A stretch of DNA of 56,095 nucleotides from Polaromonas sp. Its GTDB lineage: Bacteria > Pseudomonadota > Gammaproteobacteria > Burkholderiales > Burkholderiaceae_C. Location: NCBI RefSeq assembly GCF_030680935.1, contig NZ_JAUXUP010000014.1:1-56095 (forward strand), read 5' to 3'. Positions 1 to 8,329 of the stretch are shown one piece after another (positions within the stretch are counted from its first letter, which is position 1; every line of letters begins with the position of its first letter). A model generated the notes under the pieces. That model did no database searches. It was not told the origin of the DNA and worked only from the letters and a program-made list of their open reading frames with translations. The position numbers were made by a program, and so were the translations under genes.

Positions 1-87
1 GTGCTGTCGCGGCTGCCTACCCAGCGTGCCAGCCAGGTCGGCGAGCTGTTGCCGCACCGCTGGCAGCCGACATTTACCGTCGCCTGA
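1..87 (+). CDS. IS66-family transposase, C-terminal fragment
   Basis: An open frame enters from the left edge and stops at TGA 85-87, giving 28 residues that include LPTQRASQVGELLPHRW. Family knowledge: IS66 transposases (TnpC, a DDE enzyme) end with a conserved tail of the kind 'LP.....R..ELLPHRW', so this is the extreme C-terminus of that protein. The catalytic domain lies outside the window. Identification rests on this short tail and the adjacent IS-like end. Confidence 0.6.
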   Translation: MLSRLPTQRASQVGELLPHRWQPTFTVA

Positions 88-140
88 TTACCCAGTGCTC
101 GGCGCGCCTGCGCGTCAATGTGTGTTCGCCGCGTGCTTAC
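1..140 (+). mobile_element. Right end of an IS66-family insertion sequence (partial)
   Basis: The window opens inside an insertion sequence. Positions 1-87 encode the end of an IS66-type transposase. About 50 bp further on, the sequence GCGTGCTTAC ends at position 140; IS66 elements commonly end in ...CTTAC, the complement of their GTAAG left tip. The neighbouring minus-strand reading frame (115-696) runs into this segment, so its last codons come from IS sequence. The left end lies outside the window, so the terminal inverted repeat and the 8-bp target duplication cannot be checked. Confidence 0.6.
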
Positions 141-696
141 GACGCCTCAGCTCCAAACGCGACTCATCTTTCGCCCACAATGTGCCCAAATCTTCCGCGG
201 ATAGGGCGGATGCGAAAGCCATGCTGGAATTGGCTCTATTGTCTAGTCGTCTGGAGGCTCCTAGTGCCACCAGTTTGGCTTGGTACTGATACAGAATGTT
301 AGCGACTGTGCTCGCATCCAGCCGCTTAAACCTCCAGCGGCCGGCCACTCCGGCTGGCCCTAGACGCATCAGTAGAGCCAGGCGCGTCATCCACAAGGCT
401 CCTTCATCCAGAAGCTTGTCAAGGACAGGTGAGCCTGGCGCGTCACTGGGTAGATAGGAGGCAATCCTACGGCGCAGATCGATGCTCCGCATACTGGGTC
501 TCATATGCGGAACCATTGTCTCCGTGGTCTCCCAGATTCCAAAGGTGCCGCCGTGCCCTAGCATCATCTGGCAGCGCAGGGCGCTGTCGACATCGAGATG
601 CTGCAATCTTTCTAGAGGGAAGAGCGTCAGGGCTTGGCCAAGGGAAGAGTCTTGGTCAAGTGAGGACGGCATAGGCAATTTGTCGGGTGCATTCAT
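115..696 (-). CDS. Third protein of a recombinase trio (TnpC-like), probably 3'-truncated by the IS
   Basis: A 193-aa protein with no domain I can name. It is translationally coupled to the larger recombinase: its ATG (694-696) overlaps that gene's TGA in an ATGA tetranucleotide, and both follow a third recombinase gene. It is rich in Arg and Leu, predicted soluble, and has no visible catalytic tyrosine or HxxR motif. By position it matches TnpC, the small accessory protein of Tn554-type elements. The last eight codons (115-140) lie in the presumed IS66 end, so the natural C-terminus was probably different and possibly longer. Function unknown. Confidence 0.55.
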   Translation of the reverse strand: MNAPDKLPMPSSLDQDSSLGQALTLFPLERLQHLDVDSALRCQMMLGHGGTFGIWETTETMVPHMRPSMRSIDLRRRIASYLPSDAPGSPVLDKLLDEGALWMTRLALLMRLGPAGVAGRWRFKRLDASTVANILYQYQAKLVALGASRRLDNRANSSMAFASALSAEDLGTLWAKDESRLELRRRKHAANTH

Positions 697-2804
697 ACCA
701 ATTCCATCATGTCGGGGAGGGAACCCAATGGCAGGCCGGGCACGTAGTGCTCGCCAGTGGAAATTACATGCGCCCAGTTCCTGCGTGCTGCCAAGCTTTG
801 GTTCAGGTCAAATTTGCGTAGGGCCATGAGGTTGTTTTTGAGTTCGATGTCAAAGTGCTCCTCGATCCATGTCTCAATCGGAAGGAAACCCTGCAGTGCC
901 CGCAGTTCCTCCGCTCGCATGGCAATACCGTCCATCGATTCGGGCAGCAGAACCGCATGCTCGACGCACAGCATGCAGCGCTGCACATCACAGGCCCTAC
1001 CCTCAGTAGCCTTAATGTGAGATGGCGGGTGGCTAGGGTCCTTGCAAGCGACCTTCATGCGGCTCTTCGGCAGGGTTCTTGCCTGAGCAAGAGTCTCTTC
1101 CTGTTCAGGCGTTACTTTTCCATAGCGGTACAAATGGGTGAGAATGGTCAAGTCGACCCGGCCCACCTCCAGTTCGTCCACCAGAATGTTGAGGAATCGC
1201 CTCGCGGCGTCGCTGGCCTCCTGGTTGAGAATGTTAGTGTTCGTATAACCACTGGCAGTGTCGAGCCGAGCATGGTTAAGGGCTTTTTTGACATGGAGCA
1301 TGTTGCCATTGCCGGACCGGTATACGTAATCCGCAAACCACACCCGGAAGTGGTTCGCCACCACATGGGGAACAGCCGCAAGCAGTACTTCCGTATTCGC
1401 TTCCCGTCGTGCATTGGCGGCGAGCCGTTGCGTGTTAAGCAAGTGAACAACCTCGGCTAAATATACTGTCCCCACTCCGTTACTACTGCCAGTCATTCTG
1501 GATTGCAAGGTGAGCCAATTTACCTTAGAGAAGCGGTCGACAAACAGCCAGACGCTGCGTACTCCCTGCTCCAAAGACTTGACTTGCGCAAACAGTGCCG
1601 AGCGGACTTCGAAGTCCGCATCGTTCATTTCTTCATATTTGAGTTTCGCTTGGTCGAGTTGCTGCTTGAGTAATTCACGCAGCGGAGCGACACGCTTTAG
1701 ATACGTTTTGATCAGATGACCGGGACCATCCAGGGTCTTCCATTGCCCGGTCACAAATTGCTCATTGCCGCCCGAGCGTTCTTTTTCTCCGACCAGATCG
1801 TAGGTTTCCGCGCTAAGTACGAAGCGGCGGTGAGGGTCGTTGGCGTTATCTTTAAAGTGGTCGATCAATATTCTTTTGGTTACGTCCAGGCGCCTCAACG
1901 TCGACGGGTTCCATCCGGTGTTCAACAGGCATTGATGCCACACCGCTTCTGCATCCCAGTGGGTTGGAAAGACGGATTCCCGCACAGACAATTTGAAGCT
2001 TCGCTTGGAATTGAGCGCCCACGGAGCGATACGATCTTGCAAATCACTAGGTGCGGGCAGTACCTTGCCGGTTTCTTTCTGGATGTGGCGCATGTACCTC
2101 ACGTTCCGCCACAGTCCGGCTTCTTGTGGGTCGTCTGGTTCTGTGTCGCTTTGACTAAGCCGATCGGACTGCTCCCACCGCTCCAGAACTTTGCGGCAGG
2201 TACTCCTGATTGCAAACCGCACGGCGTTGCGTTGCTCTTGCGGCGGAATATGCTTTTGTACGTCCGGGTTCTCGGGCGATTCCCAATAGGTTTGGGGCTC
2301 ACCAAGGGCCATGCGGGTGGTGTCCACGAGGCCTCGAAATGCTCCGAAGGCTTGACGAATAATCGCGCTGCGATATGCAAATTCGCTATGAACGTGTGTC
2401 AGGAGGCGGACATCGTCGACCCGTGTAAAGGGCTGTCCGGTCGTCGCTGCTGCTGCCTCTACTGCATCGAGCAACCGCCACCAGTCGCGAAGTGCGTTCA
2501 TGTAGCGATTGACGGTTGCTTTGGCGGCATACAGAAGGGCTTCTTGAATGGCCGGAACCAGTTGGCGAATTAGTTCCGGTCGCCCTGTAAACGGAATGAA
2601 TTTTGATCCACCTCCTTTTCTATTTTTTGTCACACTCTGTCCCGTGGCCAAGGGGTATAGATTGACTTCACAAGGTTCTTTCTGATGTTGCGTCCAGAAC
2701 ACTAATGGATCGCCAGATTCCGGGGAGTCGACTCGGATCGGGGCTGCCAGCGTGACGCCAGCGTGCTCCTTAAGGTGGTCCTTGTTGTATGTGCGGATGC
2801 TCAC
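693..2804 (-). CDS. Large tyrosine recombinase (Tn554 TnpB-like)
   Basis: A 703-aa protein starting with GTG (2802-2804), 15 bp after the upstream recombinase stop. Its catalytic domain is recognisable by an Arg in NPSTLRRLDV (about residue 304), NHFR (H485, R487) and LNHARLDTASGY (H511, nucleophile candidate Y520). About 180 residues follow the tyrosine and include a cysteine cluster CDVQRCMLC that may bind metal. A long N-terminal part with core-binding character precedes the domain. Family knowledge: Tn554 TnpB is also an oversized tyrosine recombinase acting with TnpA and TnpC. It probably catalyses integration or excision together with the 2820-4205 product. Base composition looks more AT-rich than the rest of the window. 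Confidence 0.7.
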   Translation of the reverse strand: MSIRTYNKDHLKEHAGVTLAAPIRVDSPESGDPLVFWTQHQKEPCEVNLYPLATGQSVTKNRKGGGSKFIPFTGRPELIRQLVPAIQEALLYAAKATVNRYMNALRDWWRLLDAVEAAAATTGQPFTRVDDVRLLTHVHSEFAYRSAIIRQAFGAFRGLVDTTRMALGEPQTYWESPENPDVQKHIPPQEQRNAVRFAIRSTCRKVLERWEQSDRLSQSDTEPDDPQEAGLWRNVRYMRHIQKETGKVLPAPSDLQDRIAPWALNSKRSFKLSVRESVFPTHWDAEAVWHQCLLNTGWNPSTLRRLDVTKRILIDHFKDNANDPHRRFVLSAETYDLVGEKERSGGNEQFVTGQWKTLDGPGHLIKTYLKRVAPLRELLKQQLDQAKLKYEEMNDADFEVRSALFAQVKSLEQGVRSVWLFVDRFSKVNWLTLQSRMTGSSNGVGTVYLAEVVHLLNTQRLAANARREANTEVLLAAVPHVVANHFRVWFADYVYRSGNGNMLHVKKALNHARLDTASGYTNTNILNQEASDAARRFLNILVDELEVGRVDLTILTHLYRYGKVTPEQEETLAQARTLPKSRMKVACKDPSHPPSHIKATEGRACDVQRCMLCVEHAVLLPESMDGIAMRAEELRALQGFLPIETWIEEHFDIELKNNLMALRKFDLNQSLAARRNWAHVISTGEHYVPGLPLGSLPDMMELV

Positions 2805-2819
2805 TCGTTGTTCGCCATG

Positions 2820-4205
2820 TCAAATGTCTTCTTCACTGAGCTTCTGCATATAGTTTTCATGGAAGTTCATGTTCACGCCCAGTCGGTCCGACACCCATTG
2901 CAGGTAGATCATGGTGGTCTCGCTTGAGACGTGCCTGAGTTGGCGCTGGACCGTCAATTCGATGAATCCCTCGATGTCTAGCGCCAAAATCTTGAGCACT
3001 GAGGGATTTAACTTGTTGTTGATGACGGATTCCAAAAATCCCTTTTGCTCTTCCAGGTGCTTCCACACCGTGCTACAGGCCCAAAAATCTCGCGCCAAGT
3101 GAGGTGACCATCCACGCGGGCACTGGGCGCTTTTTCTCGTCCAGAAATCATAGATTTGTTGCCCTGTGTAGCGATCTCCAGTGACGGGATTGAGGAACAA
3201 ATGGACTGCGTTGTTTCGCAGGAATTCTGCTTCACGGACGTTTTTTGCCTTGCGCAGTGCAATCGTCAGCGCCTTGGGTCGAACCTTTTGACGGTACTCG
3301 TGCAGCTTGAGCGCCATTGGCATCGGCAGAAGAATGTCGCCCTCCGGGCCAATCTTGTCGCCATGAACTTTACCGTGGCCGCGCCCCTTGGTCCCGTACC
3401 GCAGCCTTACGCTGACGGCCTGATCTTTCAGCGGTCGGTCTTGGTTGACAACATCCCACTCGTCGGGATTAAGTGGCAGGGTGTCGAAACGCCATGCAGC
3501 GGCTTCTGCCCGGCGCACGGCGGTTTCTAGGATGAGATCAGCAATGAGCCCCTCAACCGCGCATTTTTCACTGACCCGAGTCAGCCATGCGCCAATGTCC
3601 TTTTCATCTGGAAGCCCAATCCGTCGCTTGCCTTCCCTGATTTTTCCGCGTCTGGCCTCCACAATCTTGATTTTCTGAGCGCCGCTGCTCCCACGACTGT
3701 CGACCGCGAACGACTTACGCACCTTTGGGATATGAAACGGTTCGCGCAGCCCTTTATCAACCGCCCACTGTAAGAACATGCAAGCGACTTCAACTCGTGA
3801 GTTAACAGTTTTTGCCGCTAGTCCAGCGTTGTCTCGCGACCAACTTCCCGCGCTCATTTCTCCCTGGTAGCTTTGAATTAGGTCGATTCTGTAATCGGCA
3901 TGGAGGGGTTTTTTGCCACGAGCTTGGCAATATTCAAGATAGTTGACCAGCCAATGCGCGTAGTTGTGCATGGTTGCTTCGGTTGGCGGCATGGTTGAAG
4001 CTTGCTCAAGCCCGCGTGTCCCGACGCTCCACTCACCTAAGCCCAGATCAATGAGAAAGTGATTGGCGATCCGGTGGTAGCCGGGACGGCTGTCCATGAT
4101 GAAGGGGAGGTGGGCGACCCGCCCGAAACCTCTTCCCTCAAGAAATTCTTGATTGGGATAGACCACCCGAAAAGCATAGTCGATAGAGTGTGTTGGAATT
4201 TCCAT
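2820..4205 (-). CDS. Tyrosine recombinase / integrase (Tn554 TnpA-like)
   Basis: A 461-aa protein with all tyrosine-recombinase signatures: Arg in ETAVRRAEAAAWR (about 231), Lys in the YGTKGRGHGK strand (about 273), HLAR (H369, R372), LRH (H425) and MIY (Y434). The N-terminal half includes a SAM-like core-binding segment around residues 70-170. It is the first gene of the trio and lies 39 bp beyond the guaC stop. The ATG at 4203-4205 sits inside the right arm of a perfect inverted repeat (4201-4225) and has no clear Shine-Dalgarno sequence, so the start could be regulated or mis-assigned. Its role is DNA strand exchange at the element ends; the target is unknown but may be the guaC 3' region. 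Confidence 0.75.
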   Translation of the reverse strand: MEIPTHSIDYAFRVVYPNQEFLEGRGFGRVAHLPFIMDSRPGYHRIANHFLIDLGLGEWSVGTRGLEQASTMPPTEATMHNYAHWLVNYLEYCQARGKKPLHADYRIDLIQSYQGEMSAGSWSRDNAGLAAKTVNSRVEVACMFLQWAVDKGLREPFHIPKVRKSFAVDSRGSSGAQKIKIVEARRGKIREGKRRIGLPDEKDIGAWLTRVSEKCAVEGLIADLILETAVRRAEAAAWRFDTLPLNPDEWDVVNQDRPLKDQAVSVRLRYGTKGRGHGKVHGDKIGPEGDILLPMPMALKLHEYRQKVRPKALTIALRKAKNVREAEFLRNNAVHLFLNPVTGDRYTGQQIYDFWTRKSAQCPRGWSPHLARDFWACSTVWKHLEEQKGFLESVINNKLNPSVLKILALDIEGFIELTVQRQLRHVSSETTMIYLQWVSDRLGVNMNFHENYMQKLSEEDI

Positions 4206-4225
4206 GTAGTCTGATGCTACATGGA
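4201..4225. repeat. Perfect 9-bp inverted repeat with 7-bp spacer at the recombinase start
   Basis: TCCATGTAG (4201-4209) and CTACATGGA (4217-4225) are exact inverted repeats around the 7-bp spacer TCTGATG. The geometry fits the core site of a tyrosine recombinase, where two inverted binding arms flank a 6-8 bp crossover. It also contains the integrase start codon and, on the opposite arm, an ATG directly followed by TAG. Alternatives are an autoregulatory operator or an mRNA hairpin hiding the start codon. Confidence 0.55.
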
Positions 4226-4244
4226 ACTATATTTAAATCAAGCG

Positions 4245-5225
4245 CTAATTGAACAGCTCTGTAGCGCCCGCGTTGTCCCCGCCCAGAATCACATAGTTGA
4301 CCTTGCGGATGTCCATCAGTCGGGTGCCGCCTGAATAACTGATGGCACTCTGCACGTCTTCTTCCATCTCGCGCAAGGTGTCCTTGAGCGTGCCCTTGAC
4401 CGGCTCCAGAATGCGTTTGCCCTCCACGTGTTTGTACTCGCCCTTGTTGAAGTCCGAAGCGCTGCCGTAATACTCCTTGAAGAGGCGGCCATCAACCTCC
4501 ACGGTCTGGCCAGGGCTTTCTTCGAGGCCGGCCAGCATGGAGCCAATCATCACCATGGTGGCGCCAAAACGGATGGACTTGGCAATGTCGCCGTGTTCGC
4601 GGATACCGCCGTCAGCAATGATGGGTTTGGTCGCCACGCGCGCGCACCACTTGAGCGCCGACAGTTGCCAGCCACCCGTGCCAAAACCGGTTTTCATGCG
4701 GGTGATGCAGACCTTGCCCGGACCGATGCCAACCTTGGTGGCGTCCGCGCCCCAGTTTTCCAGGTCGATGATGGCCTCGGGCGTGCCCACATTGCCGGCA
4801 ATCACAAAGGAGGAGGGGAGTTTTTCCTTGAGGTAGGCAATCATGCGCTGCACCGTGTCGGCATGGCCATGGGCAATGTCGATGGTGATGTAGTCTGGCA
4901 CCAGGCCCTCGGCCACCAGTTGGTCCACTGTGGCGTAGTCGGCTTTTTTGACACCCAGTGAGATCGACGAGTAAACCCCGTGCCTGGTCATGCTTTTGAC
5001 GAAGGCCAGGTTGTCCAGGTCAAAGCGGTGCATCACGTAGAAATAGCCGTGGTGCGCCATCCAGACGCAGATATCTTCGTTGATCACGGTTTTCATGTTC
5101 GCAGGCACCACCGGTATACGGAAGTGGCGGCTGCCCAGCGTGACGCCGGCGTCGCATTCAGAGCGGCTTTCCACGCGGCATTTGCGCGGGAGCAGCAAGA
5201 CATTGTCGTAGTCGAAGATTTCCAT
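4245..5225 (-). CDS. guaC: GMP reductase
   Basis: Reduces GMP to IMP with NADPH in purine salvage. The 326-aa protein has the IMPDH/GMPR barrel: GNVG phosphate loop, the catalytic cysteine loop [15 protein letters not shown], the ADGGIR motif and the GSMLAG phosphate site, ending in [12 protein letters not shown]. There is no CBS insert, which separates it from IMP dehydrogenase. I chose ATG 5223-5225 because AAAAGG lies 10 bp upstream; an in-frame TTG three codons earlier is less likely. The stop lies 39 bp before the recombinase trio, so the 3' end may be the insertion target, though the coding end looks intact. Confidence 0.9.
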   Translation of the reverse strand: MEIFDYDNVLLLPRKCRVESRSECDAGVTLGSRHFRIPVVPANMKTVINEDICVWMAHHGYFYVMHRFDLDNLAFVKSMTRHGVYSSISLGVKKADYATVDQLVAEGLVPDYITIDIAHGHADTVQRMIAYLKEKLPSSFVIAGNVGTPEAIIDLENWGADATKVGIGPGKVCITRMKTGFGTGGWQLSALKWCARVATKPIIADGGIREHGDIAKSIRFGATMVMIGSMLAGLEESPGQTVEVDGRLFKEYYGSASDFNKGEYKHVEGKRILEPVKGTLKDTLREMEEDVQSAISYSGGTRLMDIRKVNYVILGGDNAGATELFN

Positions 5226-5414
5226 GAATCCCAAGCCTTTTCAAACTGTTGATGAACAGAAGGCACTTGGACTGGACCGGTTTCTGGCTGCAGGGACTGC
5301 AGAAACACAAAACCGGGCGCAATTGCTTGGGCCCGGTGACTGATTCTAAGCGCTCTGCGGGCCGGCGCGCAGCCCCGATGGATATAGCCGCTATATGCAA
5401 TGGCTGATGCGGGA

Positions 5415-6140
5415 CTACCTCCCAGCGCAGCGCGATTGCGCTGCGGCAACAATGCGGCCTTGGGCGTCCTCCACCCAGCCGATCACGCGGACCCGGTCGG
5501 TGTTCATTCCGGGCGGAATGTCCATCGAGCGCGACTCGATGAAGTTAACCTGCTCTGTTTTTGATAGCTGCCTGCGCCCGTCCCATATGGGCTGAATAAG
5601 ATTTCTAACCAGATTCCTGGCGACGGGCGTGCCTTCGGTGCCGGCAGGAATGGTTTCGACCAGCGCCAGCCAGGCGCTCCAGGGCTGCCCCGCTGCATTC
5701 GATGGCAGTTGTTTGTACGCGATCGAGGCGCCGATGTAGCCAGTGACTGGCAGGCCGTGCGCCACCCGCAGTTGGCCCTTACCGCCCGCCACCGTTGTCC
5801 TGCGGCTGCTGGCGCCTGCGGGTGGCGCTGCGCCCAGAGCTTGCAGGCGTTTGAGGCCGTCCCGAGTTGCCACGGCGGACAGCGGCGCGTCCTCGCCCTG
5901 GGTACCGGGCAACACCCAGTCTAGCGCCAGCTCGCGCGGACCTGCCCGCAAAGTCGCCGGATCGATCCAGCAATCGCGGCAATCGGCATTGATGAAGCGC
6001 TCCACCAGGGCGACAGGCCGGCTTTGGCCATCGCTAGCGCAGGATGATTGGGCGCGCGCCACGCCGGAAACACCGATACCAACAGCCAGAAGGTAGCCAG
6101 ATAGCCATCCAGGCCAGGACGGGCCAAAACCTGTAATCAT
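5415..6140 (-). CDS. Exported CxxC protein of unknown function (possibly thioredoxin-fold)
   Basis: About 241 aa from ATG 6138-6140. A hydrophobic signal segment (residues about 6-30, ending ARAQS) predicts export. Just after it comes VERFINADCRDCWID, which resembles the 'LF....C..C' active-site stretch of DUF1223/thioredoxin-like secreted proteins; the rest has no clear match. It is last in the long minus-strand run, 60 bp after the YeiH-type exporter gene. The segment encoding RNLIQPIWDGRRQLSKTEQ is formed by a copy of the dispersed repeat (5551-5600), so part of the C-terminal region may be a recent in-frame insertion. An in-frame TTG 48 bp upstream is a less likely start. Confidence 0.55.
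   Translation of the reverse strand: MITGFGPSWPGWLSGYLLAVGIGVSGVARAQSSCASDGQSRPVALVERFINADCRDCWIDPATLRAGPRELALDWVLPGTQGEDAPLSAVATRDGLKRLQALGAAPPAGASSRRTTVAGGKGQLRVAHGLPVTGYIGASIAYKQLPSNAAGQPWSAWLALVETIPAGTEGTPVARNLVRNLIQPIWDGRRQLSKTEQVNFIESRSMDIPPGMNTDRVRVIGWVEDAQGRIVAAAQSRCAGR
5551..5600 (-). repeat. Dispersed repeat copy 1 (AGCTAT-N7-ATAGC family), in a gene
   Basis: On the minus strand it reads AGCTATCAAAAACAGAGC, preceded by a GC-rich arm with ATTCAGCCCATATGGG. The arm resembles the arm of the copy at 28561-28612. It is in frame with the exported CxxC protein and encodes LSKTE. The 17-bp core GCTCTGTTTTTGATAGC is identical in the copy at 53169-53190. Confidence 0.7.
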
Positions 6141-6200
6141 GAAAGTCCCGAAGAGTCCAAATCCTGCTGATGCTCGCTGAAGCTGCAAGCAGGTGAGACT

Positions 6201-7241
6201 TTAAGGGATTTCCATCCGCAGCCACCATGCGCCGGCCAGCATGAGCAAGCCTATCCATCCGGTGGTGAAGCCCATGAGCAAGGCAGTGCGTCGGCCCGAG
6301 CGTGTCAATTCGAGGAACGAGGTCTTCATGCCCAGGGCCGCCACACCTACAGTGAGGCAGGCTTGTGACGCCTGGCCCAGGCCTGTCTGCAGCGGGCGGG
6401 GCAGCCAGCCTAGCGAATGCATGACCGCCAAGGCGAGAAAAAGCAGCACAAATCCAGGCACCAGGGGCGGCCGGCCCGACGCTGGCAGCGCGGCACCGCC
6501 CGGCTGGCGAAAGGCCAGCGCCACACCCATGACAACCACAGCCAGCAGACTCACCCTGAGCAACTTGACGACGGACGCCGCATCCCCCGCCTGATTTCCG
6601 AGTGCATACCCGGCGACGACCACCTGTGCCACATCGTGAATACTGCCGCCGATGAACAGGCCGGCGAGGGCGGGCGGCAGATGCAGAAAGCTGGCAACCA
6701 GGGGGTAGGTCAGCATCGCCACCGTGGACAGCAAGGTGGCCAGCACCACCACAGACAGGGTCTCGCGTTCCCGCTCTGTGCTTTGCGGCAGTACGGCGGC
6801 AATCGCCATGGCGGCAGAGGCGCCGCAGATCGCGGTGGCGCCGCCCGCGAGCACACCCAGGGTGGCCGGCAGGCGCAGACGGCGCGCCATCGCCACGCCC
6901 GCAAGTAAAGTGGTGGCGGCGCCTATCACGGTGATGAAAACGGTGGGCCATCCCAGCGCGGCAATCTGGCTCAGGGTGATGCGTGCACCCAGCAGACCCA
7001 CACCCAGGCGCAAAAGCGTGCCCGCGCAAAAGCGGACGCCAGGCGCCGTGCGGACTTCCGCGTGCAGGTAGTGCAGGGCCGTGCCAAAGAGCAGCGCGTA
7101 CAACATCGGCGTGCCGCCATGCAGACTGGCAACAAAGCCCGCCGCCAGCGCGATCAGCGCGCACAGACCGGCCCCAGGCAAGGCCAACCCCCAGCTTTGC
7201 CAGGCGGGCATGCGCATCAGGTGCAGCATCATCGTGCGCAT
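6201..7241 (-). CDS. YeiH-family putative sulfate/sulfite exporter (UPF0324)
   Basis: A 346-aa integral membrane protein with about ten hydrophobic segments and family motifs including LLRLGVGLLGARI, GGATAICGASAAMA and IGGSIHDVAQVV. Family knowledge: these proteins are annotated as putative sulfate exporters, but the substrate has rarely been tested. The gene begins 12 bp after the ferredoxin-NADP reductase stop, so it is probably cotranscribed. With a sulfonate-type importer and an APS-reductase-like flavoprotein upstream, export of sulfite or sulfate is a reasonable inference, not shown here. Confidence 0.75.
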   Translation of the reverse strand: MRTMMLHLMRMPAWQSWGLALPGAGLCALIALAAGFVASLHGGTPMLYALLFGTALHYLHAEVRTAPGVRFCAGTLLRLGVGLLGARITLSQIAALGWPTVFITVIGAATTLLAGVAMARRLRLPATLGVLAGGATAICGASAAMAIAAVLPQSTERERETLSVVVLATLLSTVAMLTYPLVASFLHLPPALAGLFIGGSIHDVAQVVVAGYALGNQAGDAASVVKLLRVSLLAVVVMGVALAFRQPGGAALPASGRPPLVPGFVLLFLALAVMHSLGWLPRPLQTGLGQASQACLTVGVAALGMKTSFLELTRSGRRTALLMGFTTGWIGLLMLAGAWWLRMEIP

Positions 7242-7253
7242 GCCGCGGCCGTC

Positions 7254-8027
7254 CTACTTGTCGACAAAAGCGCGTTCGATGACGTAGTGGCCCGGATGGC
7301 TCATGTTGCCCTCGGCCAGTCCCAGCTTGTCCAGAAACGCTCGCGTGTCCTTGAGCATGGCCGGGCTGCCGCATAACATGAAGCGGTCGCGCGCCGGGTC
7401 CAACGCGGGAAGCCCTGCCTCCCGGCACAGCTGACCCGTTTCCAGCAATGTCGGGATGCGCCCTCGATGACGAAAGGCTTCGCGCGTGACGGTGGGGTAG
7501 TAGACAAGCTGCCGCGTGACTTGCTCGCCAAACCATTCGTTGCGCGGCAGGTCGGTGGTGATCAGGCCGGCATAGGCCAGCTCGCTCACCTGGCGGCAGC
7601 CGTGCACCAGCACGACTTTTTCAAATTGCTCATAAACCTCGGGGTCACGGACCATGCTCATGAAGGGTGCCAGCCCGGTGCCGGTGCCCAGCAGGTACAG
7701 CGTGCGGCCGGGAAGGAGGTTCTGTGTCAGCAGCGTGCCCGAAGCCTTGCGCCCGACAAGGACAGCATCGCCCGGCCGGATGTGTTGCAGTCGGGAGGTC
7801 AGGGGCCCGTCAGCCACCTTGATGCTGAGAAATTCGAGCGTTTCTTCGTAGTGAGGGCTCACCATGCTGTAGGCGCGCATCAAGGGTCGCCCGTCCACAT
7901 TCAGCCCGATCATGGTGAACTGCCCGCTTTGGTAACGAAAGCCCGGGTCCCGGGTACATGTGAAGGAAAACAGCCGGTCCGTCCAGTGGTGCACCGTCAG
8001 GACTTTGGCCTCGAAGAAGTTGCTCAT
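7254..8027 (-). CDS. fpr: Ferredoxin-NADP+ reductase
   Basis: A 257-aa flavoprotein that moves electrons between NADPH and ferredoxin. It has the FAD-binding stretch RAYSMVSPHYEETLEF, the NADP loop GTGTGLAPFMS, and MLCGSPAML near the C-terminus, ending in VIERAFVDK as in bacterial subclass I Fpr. ATG 8025-8027 has GGGAGG upstream; the open frame extends further but without a better start. It overlaps the DUF971 gene by 4 bp. Within this run it is the natural electron supplier for the two ferredoxins encoded upstream. Confidence 0.88.
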   Translation of the reverse strand: MSNFFEAKVLTVHHWTDRLFSFTCTRDPGFRYQSGQFTMIGLNVDGRPLMRAYSMVSPHYEETLEFLSIKVADGPLTSRLQHIRPGDAVLVGRKASGTLLTQNLLPGRTLYLLGTGTGLAPFMSMVRDPEVYEQFEKVVLVHGCRQVSELAYAGLITTDLPRNEWFGEQVTRQLVYYPTVTREAFRHRGRIPTLLETGQLCREAGLPALDPARDRFMLCGSPAMLKDTRAFLDKLGLAEGNMSHPGHYVIERAFVDK

Positions 8028-8329
8028 AGGGAGCCTCCCGATGAAAGTTCGTACAGATAGGGCCAGGGGTAAATGCCGCGGTCGTGGCCGTCGCTGAACG
8101 CCAGGTTCAGCCCTTTGTCGCCCACGGGCTCGATCGCCACCAGGCGCATCGCCGGGTCGGCCTGGGTGGGAAGTGTGCCGCTGCGCCGCCGCTGCTCGCA
8201 GCCGCCGCAGCGACACTGCAATCGCAGCAAGCCGTGCGAGAGGTGGCCCACGCTGCCATCCGGCCAGGCGATTTCGAGCACCCCGCTGCTGCGGTGGTCG
8301 GTGATGTCGGAGGGGTAGATGTGGTGCAT
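8024..8329 (-). CDS. DUF971 / gamma-butyrobetaine hydroxylase N-terminal-like protein
   Basis: A 101-aa protein with the DUF971 pattern: 'LEI.WPDG....LS...LR..C.C..C', then GIYPWPYLYEL at the end. The CRCGGC cluster plus His could bind a metal. Family knowledge: the fold occurs as the N-terminal domain of gamma-butyrobetaine hydroxylase and as small stand-alone proteins, often near iron-sulfur genes. Its stop overlaps the Fpr start (ATGA), indicating coupling. Its own start lies directly after an 8-bp hairpin (8330-8356) and lacks a clear ribosome-binding site. Confidence 0.7.
   Translation of the reverse strand: MHHIYPSDITDHRSSGVLEIAWPDGSVGHLSHGLLRLQCRCGGCEQRRRSGTLPTQADPAMRLVAIEPVGDKGLNLAFSDGHDRGIYPWPYLYELSSGGSL

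Noticed and set aside
1..4230. RIT (recombinase-in-trio) element
   Set aside because: RIT elements have three similar-sized catalytic recombinases; here sizes are 461, 703 and 193 aa and the third has no catalytic motif, so a Tn554-like assignment fits better.
5382..5396. ATATAGC-C-GCTATAT palindrome upstream of guaC
   Set aside because: It resembles half of the dispersed repeat but lacks the 18-nt spacing and is about 155 bp from guaC; too weak to call an operator.
6034..7536. A 500-aa minus-strand open frame across the YeiH gene
   Set aside because: It is a shadow in another frame: low-complexity Arg/Ala/His content, and it overlaps the well-conserved exporter and reductase genes.
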